Source: Gammaproteobacteria bacterium | GTDB lineage: Bacteria > Pseudomonadota > Gammaproteobacteria > Steroidobacterales > Steroidobacteraceae | DNA: 37,245 bases | NCBI GenBank assembly: GCA_030040715.1 | Contig: JASHTF010000089.1 | Span: 1-37,245 of the forward strand | Reading direction: 5' to 3' | In this document: positions 18,671-30,109 of the stretch, in pieces | Position numbering within the stretch: the first letter of the stretch is position 1 | Layout of the letters: every line of letters starts with the position of its first letter | Translations under genes and position numbers: made by a program | The notes under the pieces: model-generated | The model's database searches: none | What the model saw: the letters and a program-made list of their open reading frames with translations, nothing else | What the model was told of the DNA's origin: nothing

Positions 18671-19788
18671 AGCGCAGCGCCGCGGGGCGGCGGCGATCGG
18701 GGATGAAGCTGCAGCAGCTACGCTGCTTGATTGCGGTCGCCGACAGCCAGCTCAACGTCTCTGCGGCGGCCAAGAACCTTCATACCTCGCAGCCAGCGGT
18801 CAGCAAGCAGATCCGTTTGTTAGAGCAGGAACTCGGTATCCGCATCTTCGCGCGTTCCGGTAGGCAGCTCGCGAGTCTTACGGCAGCTGGACAGCAGATG
18901 GTAGATCGGGCGCGACGTATTGTGCTCGAGGCCCAACGGTTGAGCGACATCGGTGTCAAGTTGCGCAACGACAGGGCTGGGGCGCTCGCGATCGGTACCA
19001 CACACACACAGGCGCGCTATGTTCTACCAACCGTCATCGGACAGTACTGTCGGTCACACTCGGCGGTTCAATTTCAGCTCCACGTGGGAACCGTGGAACA
19101 GACGGCCGAGATGGCACGCTCGGATCGGATTGACTTCGCTATCGCCACTGGAAACGCCGTGCCCTTCTCCCACTGGGTGCTGCTGCCATTCTATCGGTGG
19201 TACCGCTGTGTCATCGTGCCCCGCGGCCACGCGCTTGCGCGCTGTATACGACTCTCTCTGTCAGATCTGGCTCAATATCCGCTACTGACATATAGCTTCA
19301 GCCTGTCGACTCCGCCGTCGCTGTTGGCCGCATTCGCGCAAGATGGAGTAACGGCCGACGTGACGCTTACCGCTGGAGACGCTGACGTCATCAAGACCTA
19401 TGTACGCCTGGGCTTAGGCGTCGGCGTCGTCGCCGAGATGGCGGTAGACGAGTCCGATGCCGATCTGGTTCGCATTGATGCAGCGCATCTGTTTCCGGAG
19501 CATCGTACTTGGGTCGGCTTCAGCCGCAATGCTGTCATGCACCGCTACAAGTACGACTTCATCGCCACTTTAGCGCCGCATCTGAGCGAGCGGGTCGTCG
19601 AGCGCGCCCAGTCGTGCGGTAACCAAGCCGAAGTCGACGCGCTGTTCGATGCCGGCCATATCCCGCTCTATAGGCCGAGATCTCAATCGCAGGGCGCTCG
19701 CATCAGCGCTTTCAGACCGGTTCAGTCTAGTGCCGATAGCGGCGAATGCTGTGAGCGGCTCGTTTCCGGACCGCTACCCGGGTCCTGA
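18667..19788 (+). CDS. CysB-type LysR-family transcriptional regulator (copy 2)
   Basis: MKLQQLRCLIAVADSQLNVSAAAKNLHTSQPAVSKQIRLLEQELGIRIFARSGRQL ... IGTTHTQARYVLPTVIGQY ... DADVIKTYVRLGLGVGVVAEMAVD; ATGA overlap with the stop of copy 1 (alternative start 18703). Confidence 0.92.
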   Translation: MKRSAAGRRRSGMKLQQLRCLIAVADSQLNVSAAAKNLHTSQPAVSKQIRLLEQELGIRIFARSGRQLASLTAAGQQMVDRARRIVLEAQRLSDIGVKLRNDRAGALAIGTTHTQARYVLPTVIGQYCRSHSAVQFQLHVGTVEQTAEMARSDRIDFAIATGNAVPFSHWVLLPFYRWYRCVIVPRGHALARCIRLSLSDLAQYPLLTYSFSLSTPPSLLAAFAQDGVTADVTLTAGDADVIKTYVRLGLGVGVVAEMAVDESDADLVRIDAAHLFPEHRTWVGFSRNAVMHRYKYDFIATLAPHLSERVVERAQSCGNQAEVDALFDAGHIPLYRPRSQSQGARISAFRPVQSSADSGECCERLVSGPLPGS

Positions 19789-19891
19789 CCATCCCTCGAG
19801 CCGGGGATTTACCTCGCCTGTCACTGGCCTGCTACCGCAATGGCACCGGCGCGACATTAAGCTCTTGTCGGGCTTGCGGACTGGTGCATGC

Positions 19892-21334
19892 ATGATCGGT
19901 GAGCCACGAACCATCGCGATCGTTGGCGCCGGGTTCAGCGGCACGATGGTCGCCACGAATCTACTGAGACAGCCACGGCCCGAGCGATTACGAATTCTAC
20001 TGCTGGATCGAGCAGTTATTGCGCGCGGCACGGCCTATGCCGATCGCGGTTATCCGTACCTGCTGAACGTCCCAGCAGGTCGCATGTCATCGAATTCCAC
20101 CGCGCCTCTGGAATTCCTGCATTTTGCGCGGGACCGATTTCCAGATGCGACGCCGGAGGATTTTCTGCCTCGGGCACTGTATGGACAGTACCTTGAGTGG
20201 AAGCTGCACTCGGCGGAGCTCTCAGCGCCCCCACATCTAGACCTGGTCCGTGTGCAGGGAGAGGTGCGCGCTCTGAGACGTTACAATTCAGCCTCGCCTT
20301 TCAAGCTTCAGCTGGCAGACGGCCGTGTACTGGCCGCGCACGAAGTGGTTCTTGCTGCCGGCAATTCCCCCCCGGCGGAGCTGCCGGGGCTCGCAGCCGC
20401 GCTTGGAACCCAGCGGTACGTTGAGGATCCGTGGACTGCACCCGTGGCATTCGGCGCCGGTGATACTGTGCTCATCTTAGGTACCGGCCTCACGATGGTC
20501 GACATCGCGCTGGCCGCTGTGACCGCCACGCAAGGGAATATTGTGATCCATGCTCTCTCGCGCCACGGATGGCTGCCGGCGGCTCAGAACGTCCTTCCAT
20601 CGGCCGATCGCAGTACAGACAGCGAGCCAGTGCTCACGGCCGCCCGGGTCTCGGTCCGCCAGTTGTATCGCTCAGTTCGTAAGCTGGTAACCGATGTCGA
20701 GGCACGAGGCGGCGACTGGCGCGACGCGATTAACTGCGTGCGGCAATGCGCGCCCGCCATATGGCAACACCTGGCGATTGACGAACGCCGTCGCTTCTTG
20801 CGCCACCTGCGCACACTGTGGGAAGTTCACCGCCACCGGCTGCCGCGGAAATCATTTGCTGCGCTCAGTCAGTTGCGATCCGTTGGCGTATTGGAGGTTC
20901 ATGCCGGACGACTGCTCAATTGTGAGCTCCGCGACCGCTGCGTACGCGTCACGTGGCGCCGGCGTGGATCGGAAGACACTTCGCGCCTGACAGTGGATCG
21001 CATCATTAATTGCACTGGCCCCAGCCACAACCTGCTTCGTCTGCGCGACCCACTCTGGCGCTCGCTGCTGTCCCAGAAAATAGTGTCTGCCGATCCGCTC
21101 GGACTCGGCCTCCGTACCGGCGCGCATGGAGCGGTCATCGATGCTCGCGGTCAGATAGTCGATCACCTCTACTACATTGGACCCATGCTTCAAGCCAAGT
21201 ATTGGGAGTCCACTGCGGTGTTGGAGCTGCGTCGGCATGCCGAGGATCTGGTGCACCATCTGATTGCGTCAGGCGACAGGCCACTGGCTTACCCGGAGAT
21301 TTCGCACGAGCAATGTGGCGCTGTGGCGCCCTGA
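19892..21334 (+). CDS. FAD/NAD(P)-binding protein (NAD_binding_9-like)
   Basis: TIAIVGAGFSGTMVATNLLRQ ... GTAYADRGYPYLLNVPAGRMSSNS ... DTVLILGTGLTMVDIALA ... VDRIINCTGPSHNLLR. Start ATG 19892. Confidence 0.85.
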   Translation: MIGEPRTIAIVGAGFSGTMVATNLLRQPRPERLRILLLDRAVIARGTAYADRGYPYLLNVPAGRMSSNSTAPLEFLHFARDRFPDATPEDFLPRALYGQYLEWKLHSAELSAPPHLDLVRVQGEVRALRRYNSASPFKLQLADGRVLAAHEVVLAAGNSPPAELPGLAAALGTQRYVEDPWTAPVAFGAGDTVLILGTGLTMVDIALAAVTATQGNIVIHALSRHGWLPAAQNVLPSADRSTDSEPVLTAARVSVRQLYRSVRKLVTDVEARGGDWRDAINCVRQCAPAIWQHLAIDERRRFLRHLRTLWEVHRHRLPRKSFAALSQLRSVGVLEVHAGRLLNCELRDRCVRVTWRRRGSEDTSRLTVDRIINCTGPSHNLLRLRDPLWRSLLSQKIVSADPLGLGLRTGAHGAVIDARGQIVDHLYYIGPMLQAKYWESTAVLELRRHAEDLVHHLIASGDRPLAYPEISHEQCGAVAP

Positions 21335-21547
21335 TCGGCCCGACTCAGCGACCGCTGCGCTCCACCCAAACCAGATTGGCTAGTGCGCCTGCGGCATGAC
21401 TCCTGAATCAGACGCAGGTCTTACGGCGTGCATGGCGAGCGATACTGACCAATTTGTTACCGCTCTGCGACTGACATTGTCGCTGCGAGCTTCCTAGACT
21501 CTGCGTCAATGTCAAGCAGTGTTAGTGGGCCAATCCGGAGGTAAGTC

Positions 21548-21676
21548 ATGACAATTATTGGCTGGATCGCCGCGTACAGCATCTTGTCTTGCCTCGGAAG
21601 CCCATTGATCGGGAAATTCCTAGGTCGTGCCCTTGGGGAGGAGCCGGCAGTTGAACCAAAACAGGCCACCGACTAA
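21548..21676 (+). CDS. Small membrane protein, 42 aa
   Basis: MTIIGWIAAYSILSCLGSPLIGKFLGRALGEEPAVEPKQATD preceded by GGAGG; too short for the supplied ORF track. Confidence 0.55.
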   Translation: MTIIGWIAAYSILSCLGSPLIGKFLGRALGEEPAVEPKQATD

Positions 21677-21764
21677 GGACTACCGAAACAGAGTGGGTCA
21701 AAACACGGCCAAGAAACAATTCTCGTGCTGTAGCGTTTGCTAAGCGGTCGTTGGGACTACCCGA

Positions 21765-22097
21765 ATGCATCAGAGCAGCACCTACGTGGCCCATTTTGCA
21801 AGGTCGAACACCGCTCCAAGACGTTTCACACAGACCGCAAAGGGGGCGCTCTCGCGTGGTCTGCAGCGCCTATTCTTGGAGCATCCCTGTAGTATCGGTG
21901 AGACTTATTTTGAGCACCAACGTTCGGCTTTTTTGTTCGGAGGCATGATGCTTGTCGCTGGATTTGCATGCCTGCTTCACGGCGTGTTACCGGCATTGTT
22001 CCAACATACGGGCAGTCAAGCAGTGTCGAAGCTCTACAGGCGTATGCGCGCACGTCGCTCGGCCGCGAGGACTGCGAATAGGGACAAGAAGGTATGA
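21765..22097 (+). CDS. DUF6356-like small membrane protein
   Basis: LFLEHPCSIGETYFEHQRSAFLFGGMMLVAGFACLLHGVLPALF matches the 'EHP.SvGEtYfEH..fA..fg..ml.ag.aclvHglLPflf' pattern. Confidence 0.75.
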   Translation: MHQSSTYVAHFARSNTAPRRFTQTAKGALSRGLQRLFLEHPCSIGETYFEHQRSAFLFGGMMLVAGFACLLHGVLPALFQHTGSQAVSKLYRRMRARRSAARTANRDKKV

Positions 22098-22226
22098 ACA
22101 GTCGCCGATGGTGCCGCCGGTAGCGCGGCGGCAGCACGCGCCGTGACCTGCTGGCGGAGCCGCGGGCCACGATGTTTTGCTGTCCTTACTTCTTGCTGGC
22201 AAGTTCCCCGACTTTGAGGCCGCGAG

Positions 22227-23003
22227 CTATCCGGCCTGCGCGCTGGTCCGAAGGAGTTGCTTGAGCGCACGCAATTCCTGCCAACTGGTATCGGAGACGG
22301 CGCAGTAGTCGAGATCTCCCGCTCTCCAGAATGTCATGTGATACCCACTACGGGTGGTATCGGTAGGTAGGAGCGTTTTGGACGCAAGCCAGGCAAACAC
22401 ATTAATCACATGCCGCCCGTGCTGATACACAACAACCGCGGACCGCTGGCCTCCGAGGTAATCGGCACGACCGCCAATGAGGCGGTAACCGTCTCGCTCG
22501 AAATCTGCCACCACCGGTGAGACATCGGTGTGTCCCGCGAACCAGGGTTTCACCGTGTGCTGATCGGTTGACACAACATCGATCAGATGCGACGGCATCA
22601 GAGACCTCACCTGATCTACCGTCAGATCATGTAGTAGAGTGTCGCTTACCGACGGCGACATTGCCGGTACTGCAATAAGCGCTACCACTGCACTGGCTGC
22701 GACACCGCTAAAGGCACCCGTCCAAAACGGATTCCATCTCCATCGGGTGCGTTCCGAGACGGAACGACTTGCGCGAGCCGCTCGGTCCTCACGCTCTAGA
22801 ATGCGATCAATCTGCTCCCTTAGCGCCGTAGGCGCAGGCTCCGAAGGGATCTGGCGAGTCATTGTGCGCACGTGCTCTAGATCCTGAAGCCTGCCGCGGC
22901 AGCTCGGGCACCGCCCCAGATGGCGCTCGATCTCTAATGAGGAGCTCGCGTCGAGCTCGCCGTCGAAATAGGCCTGCGTGCGGAGTGACTCAGGGCAATC
23001 CAT
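22227..23003 (-). CDS. Anti-sigma factor (zinc-finger, single TM)
   Basis: AYFDGELDASSSLEIERHLGRCPSCRGRLQDLE then [24 protein letters not shown]; overlaps the ECF gene by 14 nt. Confidence 0.88.
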   Translation of the reverse strand: MDCPESLRTQAYFDGELDASSSLEIERHLGRCPSCRGRLQDLEHVRTMTRQIPSEPAPTALREQIDRILEREDRAARASRSVSERTRWRWNPFWTGAFSGVAASAVVALIAVPAMSPSVSDTLLHDLTVDQVRSLMPSHLIDVVSTDQHTVKPWFAGHTDVSPVVADFERDGYRLIGGRADYLGGQRSAVVVYQHGRHVINVFAWLASKTLLPTDTTRSGYHMTFWRAGDLDYCAVSDTSWQELRALKQLLRTSAQAG

Positions 23004-23559
23004 GGACGCCTCTCGGGACTTGCTCTTCCCAGTGACTCTTAAGCACTGCCCTGGCGCGAGCCAGCCGCGACATCACGGTGCCAATCGGCACACCAATGAT
23101 CTCCGCTATGTCGCGGTACCTCATGTCGTCGATCTCTCGCAACACCAGCACTTCCCGATGCTCGACCGAGAGTCGAGCCAGTAGGCGCTCCAGTGTACGC
23201 TCCTCATCTCGTTGCATAGTCAGACGCTCCGGATCCGCAGGTGCCGCCATCTCTGCATTCAGCTCGGGGGCATGATCTCGCTCGGACAGCTCAATGAAGC
23301 CTCGACGCTGTTCCTGCTGGTACGCCGTCGCATGGCAGTTGCGCACGATGGTCAGCAGCCAAGCCTTTACATCAGTACCGCGCAGTCCTTCAAAACCGCG
23401 GTAAGCTCGAAGCATCGCCTCCTGCACGATGTCCTGGGCGTCGCTCCTGGAATTCCCGAGCCAGCGCGCAAACCGATACGCAGCATCGAGGTGCGGTAGC
23501 ACCTGTGCTTCGAAGCGCTCATGCGTTGCATGCATTCGTGACATTTGACCGGAGTTCAA
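22990..23559 (-). CDS. ECF-family RNA polymerase sigma factor
   Basis: LPHLDAAYRFARWLGNSRSDAQDIVQEAMLRAYRGFEGLRGTDVKAWLLTIVRNC ... LSVEHREVLVLREIDDMRYRDIAEIIGVPIGTVMSRLARARAVLK. Confidence 0.93.
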   Translation of the reverse strand: MNSGQMSRMHATHERFEAQVLPHLDAAYRFARWLGNSRSDAQDIVQEAMLRAYRGFEGLRGTDVKAWLLTIVRNCHATAYQQEQRRGFIELSERDHAPELNAEMAAPADPERLTMQRDEERTLERLLARLSVEHREVLVLREIDDMRYRDIAEIIGVPIGTVMSRLARARAVLKSHWEEQVPRGVHGLP

Positions 23560-23956
23560 TTAGCTGCGGTCTGCTCGAGCCCAGCCGTCATGAAAGGGGA
23601 CCTCAGAAGCGTACATTTTATTCCACGTTCACGGGAAAGCTGTGAGGAATCCCTGGTGCTGACTCGGTCGAGCGGCTAGCCGCGGGGTAAATCGCGGACC
23701 GCACTCGGTCCAGTGCAGCGTTCGGTACGGCCGCGCGTCTACTACGGGACGTTCCGCCGCGCGCTCGTCGTGGTGTGGGAGGCCTCAGACGAGTGACCGC
23801 TGCTCGCCACGGCGGACGCCCGTGTCGAGTGCGGTCTCGCAATTCAATAGACAGAATCTATGGAAACGACTGATTCAATTCATTGGACCAGGCATCACCG
23901 GTGACGCACCATGACGCGCATGGACACTCTGGGCGTGCCCCTGCGTCAGGATCTGA

Positions 23957-26353
<2,397 letters not shown>

Positions 26354-26362
26354 TGAGGAGGT

Positions 26363-26407
26363 CCGGCGCACGCTGTTGATGCCCTTCCGCATCAACAGCG
26401 TGCCCGG
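26363..26407. terminator. Perfect hairpin between katG and the porin gene
   Basis: GCACGCTGTTGATGC (26368-26382) - CCTTCC - GCATCAACAGCGTGC (26389-26403), 15-bp perfect stem; CCGG flanks on both sides can extend it past a 1-nt bulge. No T tract. Confidence 0.6.
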
Positions 26408-26422
26408 TAGCGATCAACCGCA

Positions 26423-27202
26423 ATGGCTTCAGGTTCGCAGATGCGAAGGTTACAGGCCGCGATGCGCATGCGAGCCGCGAACCGCCACTATCTCGGCAGC
26501 CTGTTGCAGCTCATTGCCCTCACGGCTCTCCCGTGGTCCTTGTGCTCGGCCGATGGACCGTGGAGCGCCTCGATCGCTGCCACCACAGACTACGTTTTCC
26601 ACGGTATCTCCCAGACGTATGACCGCGGGGCGGTGCAGATCGGCGCTAATTACCAGGATCCGCAGGACTGGTTCGTTGGCATCTGGGGCTCGAACGTGGA
26701 CCCGTATCCGCTCGCGGCTTCGGCGGTGGAGTTGGATCTGTATGCGGGCATCAGCCGGCCGCTCGGCGGAGATTTCAACGCCACGCTCACCTACACACGC
26801 TACCAATACGTGGATGATCCGCGGCCGGCTCGATACGACTACGATGAGCTGCAACTGTCGGCGAGCTATCTGGATCGGCTCAGCGGGAGCATCTCCTATC
26901 AGCCTGACCTCACGCAGTACTCCGAGCTCGGCCTCGCGCAACACAAATCAAGCCTGGACTATGAGCTCGCCGCGCGATGGCCGCTGCCTATGGGATTAGC
27001 TGTCGGCGGTGGGATCGGCTACTACGATCTGCAGCGCCTGTTCGGGGTGAGCTATTGGGCAGCAGACCTCGCCGTGCGCTATGTCTATCGCCGCGTGAGC
27101 CTGGAGCTGACCCGGTTCTTTGCCGCTTCGAACGCGTCGCGCCTGTACGACGACGCCAGCGCGAATGGTACCTGGGTGTTGACGGCTTCGTTCCGGTATT
27201 GA
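26423..27202 (+). CDS. TorF-family (TIGR02001-like) putative porin
   Basis: WSASIAATTDYVFHGISQTYDRGAVQIGANYQDPQDWFVGIWGSNVD ... ELDLYAGISRPLGGDFNATLTYTRYQY ... terminal aromatic FRY. Confidence 0.85.
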   Translation: MASGSQMRRLQAAMRMRAANRHYLGSLLQLIALTALPWSLCSADGPWSASIAATTDYVFHGISQTYDRGAVQIGANYQDPQDWFVGIWGSNVDPYPLAASAVELDLYAGISRPLGGDFNATLTYTRYQYVDDPRPARYDYDELQLSASYLDRLSGSISYQPDLTQYSELGLAQHKSSLDYELAARWPLPMGLAVGGGIGYYDLQRLFGVSYWAADLAVRYVYRRVSLELTRFFAASNASRLYDDASANGTWVLTASFRY

Positions 27203-27307
27203 TGGGCGGCGGTGGGAGAATTCCTGCTGGTCATGAACCGGCGGGTCCCTTTGAGTAACTTACCGATGGTAGGCCGGCTTGCCTGCCGCGGGTGATGAGG
27301 TAAGTCC

Positions 27308-27910
27308 TTGAATTATGGTGACCTGAGTAGTGAAGCAGCCAGAGCGGGATCGATCGGCAACGATCTGGACCGCGAGCTGCTGCAACGCGTGAGCGCCGGA
27401 GATCGCAATGCGTTTCGCGACCTCTACCTGCGCTATCACCGCCGCTTGGCGCGGTTTCTCACCCGCTTGACGAAGCGGTACGAGGACGCAGAGGAAATCA
27501 TCAATGACACGCTGTTGGTTGTCTGGCAGCGCGCGGGGGAATTTCGCAACGCCTCACGCGTATCGACCTGGATCACGGGCATCGCCTACCGGCGTGCGCT
27601 GAACATGATCCGACGCGCCAGCACCCACGAGCGCGCGATGCGATTGGAAATTGCCGAGGAAGAACCCTCGGTGAGCGACAATGCTCAGGTACTCGAGCAG
27701 TGCCAGCTACTCGATTTCGGGCTGGCGCAGCTGCCACTCGAGCAGCGGCTGGTGCTTGAGTTCACCTACTACCTTGATCATTCGTGCGAGGAGATCGCGG
27801 AGATCATGGATTGCCCTGTCAACACCGTAAAAACCCGTATGTTCAATGCCCGGCGCAAGCTGCGAGCCATCCTCAGCGATGGGTCGGAGGCGGAGAGGCG
27901 CTATGGATGA
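27308..27910 (+). CDS. ECF-family RNA polymerase sigma factor
   Basis: RVSAGDRNAFRDLYLRYHRRLARFLTRLTKRYEDAEEIINDTLLVVWQRAGEFRNASRVSTWITGIAYRRALN ... LPLEQRLVLEFTYYLDHSCEEIAEIMDCPVNTVKTRMFNARRKLR. Confidence 0.93.
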   Translation: MNYGDLSSEAARAGSIGNDLDRELLQRVSAGDRNAFRDLYLRYHRRLARFLTRLTKRYEDAEEIINDTLLVVWQRAGEFRNASRVSTWITGIAYRRALNMIRRASTHERAMRLEIAEEEPSVSDNAQVLEQCQLLDFGLAQLPLEQRLVLEFTYYLDHSCEEIAEIMDCPVNTVKTRMFNARRKLRAILSDGSEAERRYG

Positions 27911-28601
27911 CTGCGCTGCGAATCGCCGATGCGATGACGAGGCGGCGCGGCTGCTGCCGTGGTACGTGACCGCGCGGCTGAATGCAGAGGATACCCAACG
28001 CGTCGCGCGCCATCTGGAGCGCTGCGCGATCTGTCGGGACGACCTCACCCAGGAACGCTCGCTGCGCGCACTGCTGAAATCAGCTTCTTCTCTGGACTAT
28101 GCGCCCCAGCCAGGATTGGCCAAGACGCTCGAGCGCCTCGGTGAGCTCGAGCGCGAGGCGCCGCTCGCTGCCCCCAGCGCCGTACGCCGCGCTCCGGTGC
28201 GAGCGCATCGATTTGGCGCTGTGCACTGGATCGCGGCCGCAGCGCTGGTCGAGGCCGTCGCACTGGGCGCCATGGGCACCTCGTTGCTGCATCGCTCCGC
28301 TCAGGTGGAGCAGGAACCGCGGTACACGACCATGTCCTCGGCTTCAGCACCCGTGGCACCTGGCTCACGCATCCGCGTGGTCTTCTCGTCCCGCATGTCG
28401 CTCGCCGCGCTGCAAAGCCTGCTGGCCCAGTATGGCCTGACCCTGGTTCGTGGTCCGAGTGATGCGGGGGCCTATACCCTAGCCTTCACCGACTCCCGCG
28501 CGGCGGCTCAGCGCCTGAATCCGACCGTTGCCGCGCTGCGCCGCGACGCACGCGTGACGTTTGCTGAACCCGCAGTGCTCGACGAGGGCGGTGGATGGTG
28601 A
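27903..28601 (+). CDS. Anti-sigma factor (zf-HC2, single TM) with a C-terminal protease-prodomain-like segment
   Basis: LLPWYVTARLNAEDTQRVARHLERCAICRDDL; TM WIAAAALVEAVALGAMGTSLL; C-terminal IRVVFSSRMSLAALQSLLAQYGLTLVRGPSDAGAYTLAF...VAALRRDARVTFAEPAV. Start overlaps the sigma stop. Confidence 0.85.
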   Translation: MDDCAANRRCDDEAARLLPWYVTARLNAEDTQRVARHLERCAICRDDLTQERSLRALLKSASSLDYAPQPGLAKTLERLGELEREAPLAAPSAVRRAPVRAHRFGAVHWIAAAALVEAVALGAMGTSLLHRSAQVEQEPRYTTMSSASAPVAPGSRIRVVFSSRMSLAALQSLLAQYGLTLVRGPSDAGAYTLAFTDSRAAAQRLNPTVAALRRDARVTFAEPAVLDEGGGW

Positions 28602-29851
28602 GAGGGCTCGCCGCCCTGCTCGCACTGTGTGCCGCAGCGTGCAGCTCCGGTCCGCCGCTGCGTTCGGGCGCCACGCTGCCCGCCGCGGCGCGCGACTCTC
28701 CGCAGCGCTACATCGTCGTCACGGTTCGAAATCCCGTGAGCATGTCCCGCGCCGCTTCCACGCCTCGGGGCTACGACGGCGCCGGTGCCTATACGGTGGG
28801 AGGCGTCGCCCGCTCGCTGAGCCGCGCCCTGGCCAAAGACTACGGGCTGAAGGAAAGCGCCAGCTGGCCGATCGCCCTATTGAGTGTGCACTGCTTGGTG
28901 TACCAGCTACCTGCCGACACCGATCAGTCGCGCTCGCTCGCCGCATTGAGGCGTGATGCGCGGGTGGAATCGGCACAACCGCTGCTCGTCTTCAAGACCG
29001 CGGGTGAGCGCTATAACGATCCGTATGCGAGCTTGCAACACAACGTGCAGGAAATGGGCGTCGCGGAAGCTCAAACCTTCAGCCGTGGGGCTGGAGTGCG
29101 CGTCGCGGTCATCGACACCGGCGTGCAGGTCGATCACCCGGATCTGCCGACTCACGTCGTCACACGCAATTTCGTCGATAACGACCCGCGCGCCTTTAGT
29201 GCCGATGCGCACGGCACGGCGATCGCGGGGGTGATCGCCGCCGTGCCCGACAATGGCATCGGCATCGTCGGCATTGCTCCCGCCGTCTCGCTGCTGGCGT
29301 ATAAGGCCTGCTGGCAACTCACAGCGGCGGGCGTGCAGGCGGCCTGCAATAGCTTTACCCTCGCCCAGGCGCTCGCTGCCGCGATCGAGGCGCGCGCTGA
29401 CGTCATCAACCTCAGCCTCGCCGGTCCAAGCGATCCGCTGCTGTCGCGGCTCATCAGGCGCGCCTTGGACTCAGGGATCATCGTCGTGGGCGCGGTTTCG
29501 TCAGACGGCGTTCGCAACGCCTTTCCTACCGGCATCGCGGGCGTCATCGCAGCGGATGCGATCGAGAACGGTCATCGGGGCACGGACGTCATACTTGCCC
29601 CGGGGCGCAGTGTCATGTCGCTCGCCCCGCAGGGCCACTATGACTTTTATTCAGGCAGCTCGCTCGCGACCGCGGAAGTGACCAGCGTAGTGGCGCTACT
29701 GCGATCGCAACGCGCTCACTTGAGCGGCCAGCAGGCGGCTGCGGTGTTGAGCGCGGCCGCTGCTGCTCAACCCGGCGCACAACCGCCCGTTCCCAACGCC
29801 TGTACGGCGCTCGATCTGCTGTTGCACAAGAACCTCTGCAGCGGCAGCTGA
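28595..29851 (+). CDS. S8-family subtilisin-like serine protease, predicted lipoprotein
   Basis: Lipobox-like LCAAACSS; Asp VAVIDTGVQVDHPD; His DAHGTAIAGVIAA; Ser YSGSSLATAEVTSVVALL. 7-nt overlap with the anti-sigma gene. Confidence 0.9.
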   Translation: MVRGLAALLALCAAACSSGPPLRSGATLPAAARDSPQRYIVVTVRNPVSMSRAASTPRGYDGAGAYTVGGVARSLSRALAKDYGLKESASWPIALLSVHCLVYQLPADTDQSRSLAALRRDARVESAQPLLVFKTAGERYNDPYASLQHNVQEMGVAEAQTFSRGAGVRVAVIDTGVQVDHPDLPTHVVTRNFVDNDPRAFSADAHGTAIAGVIAAVPDNGIGIVGIAPAVSLLAYKACWQLTAAGVQAACNSFTLAQALAAAIEARADVINLSLAGPSDPLLSRLIRRALDSGIIVVGAVSSDGVRNAFPTGIAGVIAADAIENGHRGTDVILAPGRSVMSLAPQGHYDFYSGSSLATAEVTSVVALLRSQRAHLSGQQAAAVLSAAAAAQPGAQPPVPNACTALDLLLHKNLCSGS

Positions 29852-30044
29852 CGAGCCTGCTGGCGCGGAGCGGAGGCTGCATCGAGATGCGGTGGAACCT
29901 GCGCCTCGAAGCGACGGCGCTGATCATCCATGGAGCGAACCAGACAGCGCGCGTTCACGGTGGTGGGCACCGGCTTCACCCTGTCCATAAGACTCTGAGC
30001 GCATCCGATTCATTGGGGACATAACAGCGGGCTACTCGCGGCCC

Positions 30045-30077
30045 AAAAGCGATGCCCCGCTCATGGCGGGGCATCGC
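30045..30077 (-). terminator. Rho-independent terminator for the minus-strand gene 30110..31330
   Basis: Minus strand: GCGATGCCCCGC-CATGA-GCGGGGCATCGC-TTTT, 12-bp perfect stem plus short T run. Confidence 0.75.
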
Positions 30078-30109
30078 CTGCTGGCCGAAAGAACTCGGGC
30101 CGTAGCTGT

